Assembly (NCBI RefSeq): GCF_020735385.1
Contig: NZ_CP085953.1
Location: 186,001-250,000 of the forward strand
From: Granulicatella elegans
Lineage (GTDB): Bacteria; Bacillota; Bacilli; Lactobacillales; Aerococcaceae
DNA length: 64,000 bases
Reading direction: 5' to 3'
Shown here: piece by piece, positions 35,534 through 44,382 of the stretch
Layout of the letters: every line of letters begins with the position of its first letter
How positions within the stretch are numbered: the stretch's first letter is position 1
Notes under the pieces: model-generated
Seen by the model: only the letters and a program-made list of their open reading frames with translations
The model's database searches: none
What the model was told of the DNA's origin: nothing
Translations under genes and position numbers: made by a program

Positions 35534-37384
35534 TTAAAGATATATTTTTATTAATTTTATAAACTCTTGAAAATTTTGACATTTTGACAACTCACTCACC
35601 AATGATCTATGTTGCATTAGCCCATACAATTTTTTTGATAAATATTGATGCAACTCTACTTGCCCTGATTTTAAAGCTAACATGAACACTACTTTAATTT
35701 TCTTTTGCTTATAAAATATAGGTTTTGGCAACAATGTTACACTGATAATATTTTCTGAACTATTCATATTCATTGGGTGAGGGATAGCAATTCCATTTTC
35801 ATAGACTGTGGATACATAATTTTCTCTTTCTAAAATAGAATTTTCATACCCTCGAATATTCATGCTACTTTCTATTTTTCCAGCCACATGATGCAATAAT
35901 TTTTCATAATCTTCAAAATTATTAATTGAAAAATACTCTGAAGATATCATATCTATAAACTTTTCGTTACTATCTACTAACGTTCCTAGTTCCGTTAATA
36001 ATTCAAGATTATTTTGAATGCTAAAATAATCTAATTCTCCTAATATTTCTCCAATTTGGATGACTGGACAATTAATATTTAAATCTAATGGTGTAATAGA
36101 AAACAATAATGTTGGATTAAACTCCGTGATTTCTTCTTTTTGGTAAATTGTGAAACTTTTTATTTCAGAATTTGGAAAAATTCTAGTGAATTTTAAAGAC
36201 ATTAATTGTGCAATTCCTCCTCCTGAACTACAAACCAATCCTATTCTGTAATATTTTCTATTTCTTCTTTCGTTTTGTTTTTCATAAGAAACCGCCATAT
36301 GAGAAGTTAAGTAGCCTATTTCTTCCTGATTAATAACAACCTGATACTTACTTTCAATTCTTTTAACAACAAAAATCGCAGCATTCATTATTGCCGGAAA
36401 TTCTCTTTCCATAGTTTTGATAATAAAATTTTCCTGGAAATCATTGACTTGTTTTCTCTCTAACATAAACGCTATATGTAACTGAATCATTCGCATAAAA
36501 TCAATATCATTCACAAAATTTGTATTAAACTTATCATCCACTTCTTTATACAATATGTATAAAAACGTTTTTAACTCTGTTTGTTGAAATAACCGATTAG
36601 ATTGATAGTCTAATAACAATTGATACAAAAGATAAGAATATGAATCACAGTGTTTAATCAATTCAAATTTATTTAAAATATTCCTTATAACAATAATTTC
36701 TTCCATGTCCAACTTCTCTAGAGATAAACCATTTTCTTGATAATAAATTAATATTATCTCTAACCATCTTTGAATTAACTTAGCTATTTCTCCATCTATT
36801 TTCAATTGATATGCTTGACAAATCAGCACAGTACACTGCGTTATTTCTGATTCAATTTTTGGAGTAATAATTCCCTGTATTTTTTCAACAATATAAGATT
36901 GCAAACCTTTAGAATATTTTTCCAAAAGCTTAAATTTGTCATATAAATTTCCAGTAATTTTTACCCCATAATGTGATTTTCTTTCTAAGAACAATCCTTC
37001 ACTTTCTAATCGCTCTGCTATTTTTATAGTATCTTTTTTTACCTGTCCAATACTAATCGAGAAAATTTCTGCTAATTGTTTATTAGTTACAAAATTATTA
37101 TGTAATAATAGAAAAACAATAATCGAATGTATCCTATTATTTTTACCTTCAAAACGTTCCTTCGACCATTCCTCTAGTGTCATTCTATATTGATCCATAT
37201 CTTCAATTACTAAGTAATAACCTCTAGTTTTTGAACGATTAATATTAAAAGATAAAGATTCTTGATTGATAGATTTGATATCTTCTCGAATGGTTCTCGT
37301 AGAAACTGTTAATTTACTAGCTAATTGCTCTAATGAAACAAAATTTTCTTTTTCTAAAATTTTTACTAATTCTCTTTTCCTCAT
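35534..37384 (-). CDS. BglG/MtlR-type transcriptional regulator with PRD and PTS domains
   Basis: The 616-residue protein starts with a DeoR/Mga-like winged helix (KILEKENFVSLEQLASKLTV) and a second HTH near residue 90. Two PTS regulation domains follow (residues about 165-390), then an EIIB-like domain (YRIGLVCSSGGGIAQL near 383) and an EIIA-like domain with phospho-His in GIAIPHPMNMN near 553. It is phosphorylated by the PTS and probably activates this operon when the substrate is being imported. It lies 13 bases upstream of the M42 gene and is the first gene of the unit. Confidence 0.92.
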   Translation of the reverse strand: MRKRELVKILEKENFVSLEQLASKLTVSTRTIREDIKSINQESLSFNINRSKTRGYYLVIEDMDQYRMTLEEWSKERFEGKNNRIHSIIVFLLLHNNFVTNKQLAEIFSISIGQVKKDTIKIAERLESEGLFLERKSHYGVKITGNLYDKFKLLEKYSKGLQSYIVEKIQGIITPKIESEITQCTVLICQAYQLKIDGEIAKLIQRWLEIILIYYQENGLSLEKLDMEEIIVIRNILNKFELIKHCDSYSYLLYQLLLDYQSNRLFQQTELKTFLYILYKEVDDKFNTNFVNDIDFMRMIQLHIAFMLERKQVNDFQENFIIKTMEREFPAIMNAAIFVVKRIESKYQVVINQEEIGYLTSHMAVSYEKQNERRNRKYYRIGLVCSSGGGIAQLMSLKFTRIFPNSEIKSFTIYQKEEITEFNPTLLFSITPLDLNINCPVIQIGEILGELDYFSIQNNLELLTELGTLVDSNEKFIDMISSEYFSINNFEDYEKLLHHVAGKIESSMNIRGYENSILERENYVSTVYENGIAIPHPMNMNSSENIISVTLLPKPIFYKQKKIKVVFMLALKSGQVELHQYLSKKLYGLMQHRSLVSELSKCQNFQEFIKLIKIYL

Positions 37385-37510
37385 CGTTCCCTCCTAACTC
37401 CAGTTATTCTCATCAGATGGTATCTTTATTATACGACAGCGTTTTCTAATCAAACAGTTAATTTTTTTCTATATGATATGGAAAAAAGTAGACGAATTCA
37501 TAAAAAATAC

Positions 37511-37537
37511 CCTCATCTCTACTTGAAAGATGAGGGT
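37511..37537. terminator. Terminator-like hairpin between the regulator and rlmN
   Basis: CCCTCATCT and AGATGAGGG form a 9-bp stem with loop CTACTTGAA. On the minus strand it is followed by TATTTTTTA, so it can end the rlmN transcript. Confidence 0.75.
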
Positions 37538-37543
37538 GAATGA
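37522..37543. repeat. Direct repeat, right boundary of the PTS-peptidase operon
   Basis: This is the second copy of the repeat at 30189-30210 (20 of 22 bases the same). It forms the 3' arm and flank of the hairpin at 37511-37537. Confidence 0.6.
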
Positions 37544-37593
37544 ATTTATTTTAGTGATTTATTCGTCAAAACATAAACGAAATCTTATTTGTC

Positions 37594-38721
37594 TTATTTA
37601 TCTTCTTCGCTCTTACGTTTTCTGTCACGGTCACGTTTCATTTGGCTTGAACGTAATTGACCACACGCTGCTTCAATATCATGACCAAATTCTTTACGAA
37701 CCACACAGTTAATATGATTTTTCTTCAATACATCATAGAAAGCCACTACACGATCCTTACTACTACGTTCATATTGATCATGCTCACGAACTTTATTATA
37801 CGGAATCAAGTTTACATACGATAAACGTTTCTTATCCGCTAATAAATCCGCCAATTGTTGCGCTTGCTCTACAGAATCATTGACATGATCCAACATAATA
37901 TATTCAAATGTCACACGACGATTTGTTGTACGAATATATTCATTAATGGCTTCCATTACCACTTCAATTGGGTATTTACGGTTAATACGCATAATTTTAG
38001 AACGAGTATCATTATCAGGAGCATGTAACGATAACGCTAAGTTTACTTGTAAGCCTTCTTTAGCAAAATCTAAAATTTTCGGAGCAAGTCCACTAGTAGA
38101 AACTGTAATATGACGTGCACCAATCGCTAAACCTGTATCTGAATTTACTACTTTTAAGAACTTAATGACATTATCATAGTTATCAAATGGTTCTCCAATT
38201 CCCATGACAACAATATGACTCACACGGTCTCCAGGAGCTACTTCATCTAATGTACGTTGCACGTGCATTACTTGCGCTACAATTTCTCCAGCAACTAAGT
38301 CACGTTGTTTGGCAATAATACCACTGGCACAGAAAGTACAACCAATATTACACCCTACTTGTGTTGTTACACAAATCGATAAACCATATTCTTGTGGCAT
38401 CAATACTGTTTCAATCAATAATCCATCTGCTAATTCAAACAAGAACTTACGAGTACCGTCAGCTGATTGTTGCTTAATTTTTTCATTTAATACTGGGAAT
38501 GTAAAAGTTTCATTTAATTTTGCAATTAAATCTTTTGATAAGTTTGTCATTTCTTCAAAACTCGTCACACGTTTGCGATATAACCAATCCCATAATTGTC
38601 CTGCTCTGAATTTTTTCTCTCCATTTTCTTCAAACCATGCGACTAAATCTTCATAGGGATATCCGTAAATAATTGGTTTCCCTTCATATTCACGAACACG
38701 TCTTCCGATTTTTGTTACCAT
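37594..38721 (-). CDS. rlmN: Dual-specificity 23S rRNA/tRNA methyltransferase RlmN
   Basis: This 375-residue radical SAM enzyme methylates C2 of A2503 in 23S rRNA and A37 in some tRNAs. The iron-sulfur Cys triplet is in [14 protein letters not shown] near residue 125, with [11 protein letters not shown] and VNLIPYNKV as further blocks. The second catalytic Cys is in CGQLRSS near the C-terminus. AAGGATT lies before the ATG. The very basic tail ([13 protein letters not shown]) is common in Lactobacillales. Confidence 0.97.
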   Translation of the reverse strand: MVTKIGRRVREYEGKPIIYGYPYEDLVAWFEENGEKKFRAGQLWDWLYRKRVTSFEEMTNLSKDLIAKLNETFTFPVLNEKIKQQSADGTRKFLFELADGLLIETVLMPQEYGLSICVTTQVGCNIGCTFCASGIIAKQRDLVAGEIVAQVMHVQRTLDEVAPGDRVSHIVVMGIGEPFDNYDNVIKFLKVVNSDTGLAIGARHITVSTSGLAPKILDFAKEGLQVNLALSLHAPDNDTRSKIMRINRKYPIEVVMEAINEYIRTTNRRVTFEYIMLDHVNDSVEQAQQLADLLADKKRLSYVNLIPYNKVREHDQYERSSKDRVVAFYDVLKKNHINCVVRKEFGHDIEAACGQLRSSQMKRDRDRKRKSEEDK

Positions 38722-38736
38722 TTCTAATCCTTCTTT

Positions 38737-39705
38737 CTAGCATGCAAATGCTTTTTCAATTTCTTCTAATGATTTCCCTGAACTTAGTAAAACACTTAGT
38801 TTCATACGAGCTTTTTGTCCACTCAATCCTGTTGTAAAAATCACACCAGACTGTCTTAATTGCTTTCCTCCACCTAAATAGTCATACACATCATACGTGA
38901 CACCATTGAAAGCTCTTGAGACTAATACAATTGGAATACCTGCCTCTATACATCTTTGTAAGGCTGGCAATGTTGCTGGCGGTAAATTTCCTGCTCCTAG
39001 TGCTTCAATAACGACCCCTTTTGCTTGGTTCTCGTAAATCGCATCGAATAAGAGTCCATCCATTCCCGCATATGCTTTTAATAAATATACTCCCGTTTGA
39101 ACTTCTTCAATAGGATAGTATTCTTGTTTTAATAAGCGTTGGAAATAAATTACTTCACTTTTGGAGACTAATCCAAGAGGACCAAAAGTTGGTGTTTGGA
39201 AAGTTGCGACATTTGTAGTATGAGTTTTTGTCACATAAGTAGCTGTATGAACTTCATCATTCATCACAACTACAACTCCTTTATCCTTCGATTCTGGAGA
39301 AGCCGCTACAATTAAGGAACTCCGTAAATTTGCTAAACCATCCGAACCGATTTCATTACTTGATCTCATTGCCCCAGTCACCACAATTGGGATAGATAAA
39401 TTCGTTGTTAATTCTAGAAAATACGCCGTTTCTTCTAAAGTATCTGTTCCATGAGTGACTACAACTCCTGTATACCCCTCATCAACAGCTGTTAAAATTC
39501 TTTGTCTTAATTGCATCATATGAGATTCTTGTATATGAGGAGAAGGTAAATTAAATAAATCTTCTGTATGAATATCTCCGATTAAATGAAACAAATGCGA
39601 ACTGGATAATAAAGGATTTTCTCCGTTAGGAGATACTTTCCCAGTAGAATGGTCTTCGCTCATTGCGATTGTTCCACCCGTATTAATCATCAAAATTTTT
39701 GCCAT
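38737..39705 (-). CDS. ansA: L-asparaginase type I
   Basis: The 322-residue cytoplasmic enzyme hydrolyses asparagine to aspartate and ammonia. The two catalytic Thr blocks are KILMINTGGTIAMS at the N-terminus and VVTHGTDTLEETA near residue 85. The start at 39705 is supported by GGAGGG; the longer ORF from 39732 covers this site. It lies 15 bases upstream of rlmN and may be co-transcribed. Confidence 0.95.
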   Translation of the reverse strand: MAKILMINTGGTIAMSEDHSTGKVSPNGENPLLSSSHLFHLIGDIHTEDLFNLPSPHIQESHMMQLRQRILTAVDEGYTGVVVTHGTDTLEETAYFLELTTNLSIPIVVTGAMRSSNEIGSDGLANLRSSLIVAASPESKDKGVVVVMNDEVHTATYVTKTHTTNVATFQTPTFGPLGLVSKSEVIYFQRLLKQEYYPIEEVQTGVYLLKAYAGMDGLLFDAIYENQAKGVVIEALGAGNLPPATLPALQRCIEAGIPIVLVSRAFNGVTYDVYDYLGGGKQLRQSGVIFTTGLSGQKARMKLSVLLSSGKSLEEIEKAFAC

Positions 39706-39792
39706 CCTTTTCCCTCCTTCTCTTTCGTGCAAAATCTCTTATTACATTTTTCATATAAGTTTAGTCTACCATAATCTAGACCGTAAAAAAAG

Positions 39793-39820
39793 AAAAGACT
39801 TGATGGAAGCCAAGTCTTTT
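39793..39820. terminator. Terminator after mvaS
   Basis: AAAAGACTTG and CAAGTCTTTT pair perfectly around the loop ATGGAAGC. It lies just after the mvaS stop and has T-rich flanks on both strands. Confidence 0.85.
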
Positions 39821-39830
39821 CATGTACAAT

Positions 39831-40991
39831 TTATTGTTTTCTATACTGTCTTTGATGTTGGTGAACTCCTGATAAAATAAATGGACTTGCATCTTCCACT
39901 TGGAAAGTTTGTTCGCCACTTTCATCCACCATTTGACTAAATAATGTTTCATATTCTGCTACAGTTACTTGCTTACGAGCCTCTAATAATTGTTGATAAG
40001 CTTCTACTCGTAATTGTTTTTCAAAGCCTTCTACTAATTCTCCAACAAAGAATTCTCCAACTGCTCCAGATCCATAACTAAAGAATCCAATACGGTCTCC
40101 TGCAACTAATACAGGACTTGTTTCAATTAAAGAAATAAAACTTAAAAATAATGATCCGGTATAAATATTTCCAACATGACGATTATAAGCTGTACTTTCT
40201 TGATAACGAGTCGTTAATCGTTCTTGTTCTTCTTCTGGTAATGCTTCTAAAAATGGTTTAAATGCTTTCAATCCCATTTTCGTATATGGTAAGTGGAAGC
40301 AAATTGCTTCTAAATCTGCCAAGCTAGCTCCGGTTTGTGCTGCATAATCCGTCCAAACTTCTGCAAAAAAACGCATGTATTGTTCATTTGAGAATTTTCC
40401 ATCTACCATTGGATAGGCTTCATAATTTGGACGCCAAAAATCCATGACATCGTCTGTAAATAAGCTGGTTTCATCTTCTAAACGAAGTAAACGAGGTTCA
40501 GCAGAAACAATCATTGCTACTGCCCCTGCTCCTTGTGTTGGTTCCCCACCACTTTTCAAGCCATATTTTGCAATATCACTTGCAATGACTAACACTTTTG
40601 ATTCTGGATTCAAAGCGATATGACCTTTTGCTAATTGTAATGCTGCTGTTGCTCCATAGCACGCATGTTTTAATTCCACACTACGAACTCGATTCGATAA
40701 TCCTAATAATTTTTGAATATAGACTGCTGCAGATTTTGATTGATCAATCCCAGTTTCTGTTCCTACAAGAATCATGTCAATAGCTTCTTTATCTACTTCA
40801 TCTAAAATTCCAATTGCTGCATTTGCGCCCATTGTGACAATATCTTGAGTCACAGGAGCTACTGCCATGGTACTTTGTCCAATTCCTACTGTATATTTTG
40901 CTGGCTCTACACCACGCTCTACTGCTAAATCCTCCATAGATAAGGCAAATGGTGGTGTATAAAATCCAATTTTATCAATTCCGATATTCAT
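39831..40991 (-). CDS. mvaS: Hydroxymethylglutaryl-CoA synthase
   Basis: This 386-residue thiolase-fold enzyme makes HMG-CoA from acetyl-CoA and acetoacetyl-CoA, the second step of the mevalonate route to isoprenoids. The nucleophile is Cys111 in ELKHACYGATAAL, with Glu in GTETGIDQS near residue 79 and His in CFHLPYTKM near 233. The length is normal. Its promoter faces the acetyl-CoA acetyltransferase gene across a 3.5-kb islet, suggesting that the two genes were once close neighbours. Confidence 0.97.
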   Translation of the reverse strand: MNIGIDKIGFYTPPFALSMEDLAVERGVEPAKYTVGIGQSTMAVAPVTQDIVTMGANAAIGILDEVDKEAIDMILVGTETGIDQSKSAAVYIQKLLGLSNRVRSVELKHACYGATAALQLAKGHIALNPESKVLVIASDIAKYGLKSGGEPTQGAGAVAMIVSAEPRLLRLEDETSLFTDDVMDFWRPNYEAYPMVDGKFSNEQYMRFFAEVWTDYAAQTGASLADLEAICFHLPYTKMGLKAFKPFLEALPEEEQERLTTRYQESTAYNRHVGNIYTGSLFLSFISLIETSPVLVAGDRIGFFSYGSGAVGEFFVGELVEGFEKQLRVEAYQQLLEARKQVTVAEYETLFSQMVDESGEQTFQVEDASPFILSGVHQHQRQYRKQ

Positions 40992-41042
40992 TTCTAACTC
41001 CCTTAATCTAATAAGTATCTATCCTAATAGTCTGCACGTACC

Positions 41043-41071
41043 ATAGTAGCAAAAAATGGAGAAAGCTACAA
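41043..41071 (-). promoter_or_regulatory. mvaS promoter
   Basis: TTGTAG (41066-41071) and TACTAT (41043-41048) on the minus strand are separated by 17 bases and lie 52 bases before the mvaS start. Confidence 0.6.
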
Positions 41072-41097
41072 CGATTATCCCTGTTAAAAGCGATAAA

Positions 41098-41117
41098 TTT
41101 AACAAATCTTTAACTTT
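41098..41117. repeat. Perfect 20-bp direct repeat, left copy
   Basis: TTTAACAAATCTTTAACTTT occurs here and again at 44609-44628, 3,511 bases apart, with the dimethylargininase module between the copies. The 232 bases from 41118 to the transporter stop hold only a terminator. Confidence 0.8.
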
Positions 41118-41250
41118 CGTGAGTTGTTAAATTTATAAACACTACTCTATTCTATCTTTAGACTTCATTAGAAAATAATATATCTCACTTAATATTGGAA
41201 TTTACAGAACCATTGGAGTTTACACACACTAACTACCTCATCAAGAAAAA

Positions 41251-41290
41251 AACATCCAAAATCCTTAATTCATATAGGTTTCTGGATGTT
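41251..41290. terminator. Terminator after the amino-acid transporter gene
   Basis: AACATCCA and TGGATGTT arms are followed by T runs on both strands, 60 bases after the transporter stop. Confidence 0.75.
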
Positions 41291-41349
41291 TTTAATTTTC
41301 AGAACGAACAAACTTAACAACGAACTGTTTTTCATGTATATCTTTAAAT

Positions 41350-42762
41350 TCAACCTACTAATAGCGTAGATAAATTACATATACCATATATAAATAATAT
41401 CCCTACTATAGTTAAAATAACATACTCTGGAGCTGTAAACATTTTCTCTTTGTAATATTTTTTTACATATATATAAATTAATGTTCCTGGACATAAAGCT
41501 AAGATAGTCAAAACCACATACACATAGCCTGATGAAATAATTAACCACAGCATATATATCGATGAAATCAAACCTAAAGCGATTGTAGTTATTTGAGCCT
41601 TTATTTTCTTTCTCACTATTTCTTTCATCAAGAAAAAAGCAACGCACGCGTATGGTAATAAAATAGTTGCAGAAGATAATCTTGATAAAACACTATAAGC
41701 TTCACTAGTAAATAAAAATGAGATTAAAAGTAATTGAACTAAAAAGTTTGTAATAAACGTTGATACAGCAGGCATACCATTTTTATTTTCAATTGTAAAA
41801 CATTTTGGAAACAATTGCTGCACACCTGCTTGATAAGCAATCTCTTCAGCTAATAATGTATTCGCAATCCAAGCACCAAAAATTGATATAATCACTCCAA
41901 CATTTACTATTATTGCTCCTGTTTTTCCAATGATACTTTCTAATACATATCCCATAGCAGGATTTGGTAAAGATGCAATATCTGCCCTTGTCAAAATACC
42001 AAACGATAAAACTGTTATCATTGCATATATGATTGTAATAGCAATAAATGCTAAAACTGTTGCTCTTCCTACATCGGATCTATTTCTTGCTCGACCAGAG
42101 AACACGACAGCACCCTCTATCCCAATAAACACCCACACAGTAACTAACATACTTCCTTTTACTTGTTCAACAACACTACCCAAATCCGCATCTAACACAT
42201 TATTTCCCCAAAAATCTGCAGCAAACAAATTGATTTTAAACGCAGTAACGATACAAATTAAAAAAATAACTAATGGAATAAGTTTTGCCAACATCACAAT
42301 TGCGTTAAGTAATGCGGCTTTGTCCAAACCCTTCAATAACATATAATGAATAATCCAAAGTAAAACAGAAGCGCCAATAATGGATGCAATATTTTGTCCA
42401 TCCCCAAAAACTGGGAAAAAATATCCAAGTGCACTAAATAATAATGTCCCAAACGCTACATTACCAATAATAACGGATATCCAATATCCCCATACTGAAT
42501 TAAATCCTATATAATCTCCAAACCCTTCCCTAGCATAACTAAAAATTCCTGCATCTAAATCAGGTCTAGCAGTATTTAATTTTAGCATACAAAGCGCTAA
42601 ACTACCCATCCCTACTCCTGTAACAATCCAACCAATCATCGTTGCGCCAACTGACGCCACACTCGCCATCTCCTTCATGAGATTAAATATCCCTGCTCCA
42701 ATAATAGCACTCATGATAATCCCAATAAGAGATATTAATGACAACTTACCATCTTGTTTCAT
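41350..42762 (-). CDS. APC-family basic amino acid antiporter (ArcD-like)
   Basis: The 470-residue protein is a polytopic transporter with about 12-13 helices. SLIGIIMSAIIGAGIFNL near residue 10 is the APC-superfamily substrate motif. The pattern matches basic amino acid/polyamine antiporters such as arginine:ornithine exchangers. Located after the dimethylargininase gene, it may take up methylated arginine or export citrulline. The ATG at 42762 is favoured over the GTG at 42771 by GGAGG. A terminator-like hairpin lies between it and the upstream gene. Confidence 0.85.
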   Translation of the reverse strand: MKQDGKLSLISLIGIIMSAIIGAGIFNLMKEMASVASVGATMIGWIVTGVGMGSLALCMLKLNTARPDLDAGIFSYAREGFGDYIGFNSVWGYWISVIIGNVAFGTLLFSALGYFFPVFGDGQNIASIIGASVLLWIIHYMLLKGLDKAALLNAIVMLAKLIPLVIFLICIVTAFKINLFAADFWGNNVLDADLGSVVEQVKGSMLVTVWVFIGIEGAVVFSGRARNRSDVGRATVLAFIAITIIYAMITVLSFGILTRADIASLPNPAMGYVLESIIGKTGAIIVNVGVIISIFGAWIANTLLAEEIAYQAGVQQLFPKCFTIENKNGMPAVSTFITNFLVQLLLISFLFTSEAYSVLSRLSSATILLPYACVAFFLMKEIVRKKIKAQITTIALGLISSIYMLWLIISSGYVYVVLTILALCPGTLIYIYVKKYYKEKMFTAPEYVILTIVGILFIYGICNLSTLLVG

Positions 42763-42788
42763 TACCTCCACCTCCTGTTATTAAAAAA

Positions 42789-42815
42789 GGCAACCAACTT
42801 TAACAGTTGATTGCC
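42789..42815 (-). terminator. Intercistronic terminator before the transporter
   Basis: GGCAATCAACT and GTTGGTTGCC pair (with one G-T) and are followed by T6 on the minus strand, just before the transporter ribosome site. It probably reduces transporter mRNA relative to the hydrolase. Confidence 0.75.
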
Positions 42816-42848
42816 TATCACACATTTTACCAAATTACCATCTAAATG

Positions 42849-43616
42849 TTAGAATCGCAATGATAAACAACTAAGTCCACCGTCAATTTTTCTAAATTCG
42901 GAAGTATCAACTACTAACACTTTATAACCCAAATTTTCAATTGCTTTTTGTACTTTTGGATATCCTTCTGGCACAATCACATAATCATTAACCCAAATAC
43001 AATTTGCACCATATGCTTCATTCATGTCAATCTCAATCTTATTATATTTTTCAAATTCAGGAGCTGTTTTAAACTCTCCTGCAACTAATAAATTATTGTT
43101 TTCAAGATACGCTAGTCCTGTTTTAAGATGAAGCATTTCACTCATATGTACCATTTGTCCACTTAAACCATACTTTTCAAGGATAGAAATCATTTGTTTC
43201 GCTCCTTCTTCATTAGTACGAGCGGATAACCCAATATAAAAATGATTACCTACCATCATAATATCTCCAGCTTCTACAGTTCCAGGCTCTTCAATATATT
43301 CAATATTGTCATAGAATTTTTTCAATGTTTCTAACATATCCGGTAGTACAGCCTCTTTACGACGGCTTAATGCACCTGGACGAGTAATAATCACACACTT
43401 ACTTGTACAGAGTGCCACATCTTCTACAAAACATGAATCTGGAAACTCATCTTTAGGTTCCAACACTGTAACATTAACTCCCGTTTTAGTCAAAGCGCTA
43501 ACATAATTTTCGTGTTGTACTAGTGCTTTTTCATAAATAGGTTTACCTTCACTTGCACTAGTTAAACCATCACAAACCGTTCTAGACGGTACTCTGACAA
43601 TAACATTTTTAAACAT
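42849..43616 (-). CDS. Dimethylarginine dimethylaminohydrolase-like amidinotransferase-fold enzyme
   Basis: This 255-residue protein has the beta/alpha propeller fold of the arginine deiminase superfamily. FPDSCFVEDVALC near residue 60 holds the acidic guanidino-binding residues, HLKTGLAYL near residue 160 the catalytic His, and GGLSCLSLRF at the C-terminus the nucleophile Cys250. Length and motifs match DDAH, which turns Nw-methylated arginines into citrulline and methylamines. It starts at 43616 with AAGGAAG upstream; the longer ORF from 43673 has none. The specificity for methylarginine against other guanidines is not proved. Confidence 0.87.
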   Translation of the reverse strand: MFKNVIVRVPSRTVCDGLTSASEGKPIYEKALVQHENYVSALTKTGVNVTVLEPKDEFPDSCFVEDVALCTSKCVIITRPGALSRRKEAVLPDMLETLKKFYDNIEYIEEPGTVEAGDIMMVGNHFYIGLSARTNEEGAKQMISILEKYGLSGQMVHMSEMLHLKTGLAYLENNNLLVAGEFKTAPEFEKYNKIEIDMNEAYGANCIWVNDYVIVPEGYPKVQKAIENLGYKVLVVDTSEFRKIDGGLSCLSLRF

Positions 43617-43657
43617 ATTACTTCCTTCTTCCTTTATTATATTTTTTCTACACAGAT

Positions 43658-43686
43658 AGTATACAATATACAATTTGTTTTTTCAA
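43658..43686 (-). promoter_or_regulatory. Dimethylargininase promoter with overlapping palindrome
   Basis: TTGAAA (43681-43686) and TATACT (43658-43663) are 17 bases apart on the minus strand. The -10 box overlaps GTATACAATATAC (43659-43671), a likely operator for the divergent GntR-family regulator. Confidence 0.65.
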
Positions 43687-43746
43687 TCTTTTTTATTGTT
43701 TTTTTTATTTTTTTTTGCAATACTTATAGTAGAAAGGAATGAAAAT

Positions 43747-44382
43747 ATGGAACCTAAAGAAAAAGTATACAATTTTATTTCAGAACAAGTAACCCTTGGC
43801 AATTTAACACCTACTGATAAAATAACTGAACAATTTTTATCCGATAATGTCGGTCTAAGCCGCACACCAATCCGGGAAGCTTTACTACAACTTGCTTCTG
43901 AAAATATATTAGAAAGAGAACCTCGAAAAGGATTTAAATTAAAACAATATTCTCAAGAAGAAGTAGAAAATATTTACGAAATTATTGGAACCTTAGATGG
44001 AAAAATAGCATACGAAACCTGTGAGAAATTAACTCAAGAAGATTATTCTGTTATGCAATTTTTAATAGATAGTATGTATTCTTCCATCAAAAATGGATTG
44101 TATACAAAATACAATGAGTTACAAGAAAGTTTTCATAATGTATATATATCACTAAGCACAAACTCAATGATGGTACAAGAACTTAAAAATAAGAAAAAAA
44201 TATTCGTTGGAAAAAACTACAAAAGAATAACTCCTGAAACGATACAAAACTTGTTGAAAACGACAAATGATGAACATCAAACAATCCTAAATCTTTTTAA
44301 AAATCATCAAAAAAATGAAGTCAGAAAATACTTAGAAGAAATACACTGGAATAAATCCAATGCTCGCTATGACATTTGGTAA
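43747..44382 (+). CDS. GntR/FadR-family transcriptional regulator
   Basis: This 211-residue regulator has a winged helix (KEKVYNFISEQVTLGNLTPTDKI to VGLSRTPIREALLQLASENIL, the GntR signature) and an all-helical FCD ligand domain. The start at 43747 is set by AAAGGA; the longer ORF from 43675 is not supported. It is transcribed away from the dimethylargininase gene and probably controls it through the palindrome in the shared 130-bp region. Confidence 0.92.
   Translation: MEPKEKVYNFISEQVTLGNLTPTDKITEQFLSDNVGLSRTPIREALLQLASENILEREPRKGFKLKQYSQEEVENIYEIIGTLDGKIAYETCEKLTQEDYSVMQFLIDSMYSSIKNGLYTKYNELQESFHNVYISLSTNSMMVQELKNKKKIFVGKNYKRITPETIQNLLKTTNDEHQTILNLFKNHQKNEVRKYLEEIHWNKSNARYDIW

Noticed and set aside
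41375-41647. A second ORF of 90 residues inside the transporter gene
   Set aside because: It is an alternate frame of the transporter coding region without a start site of its own.
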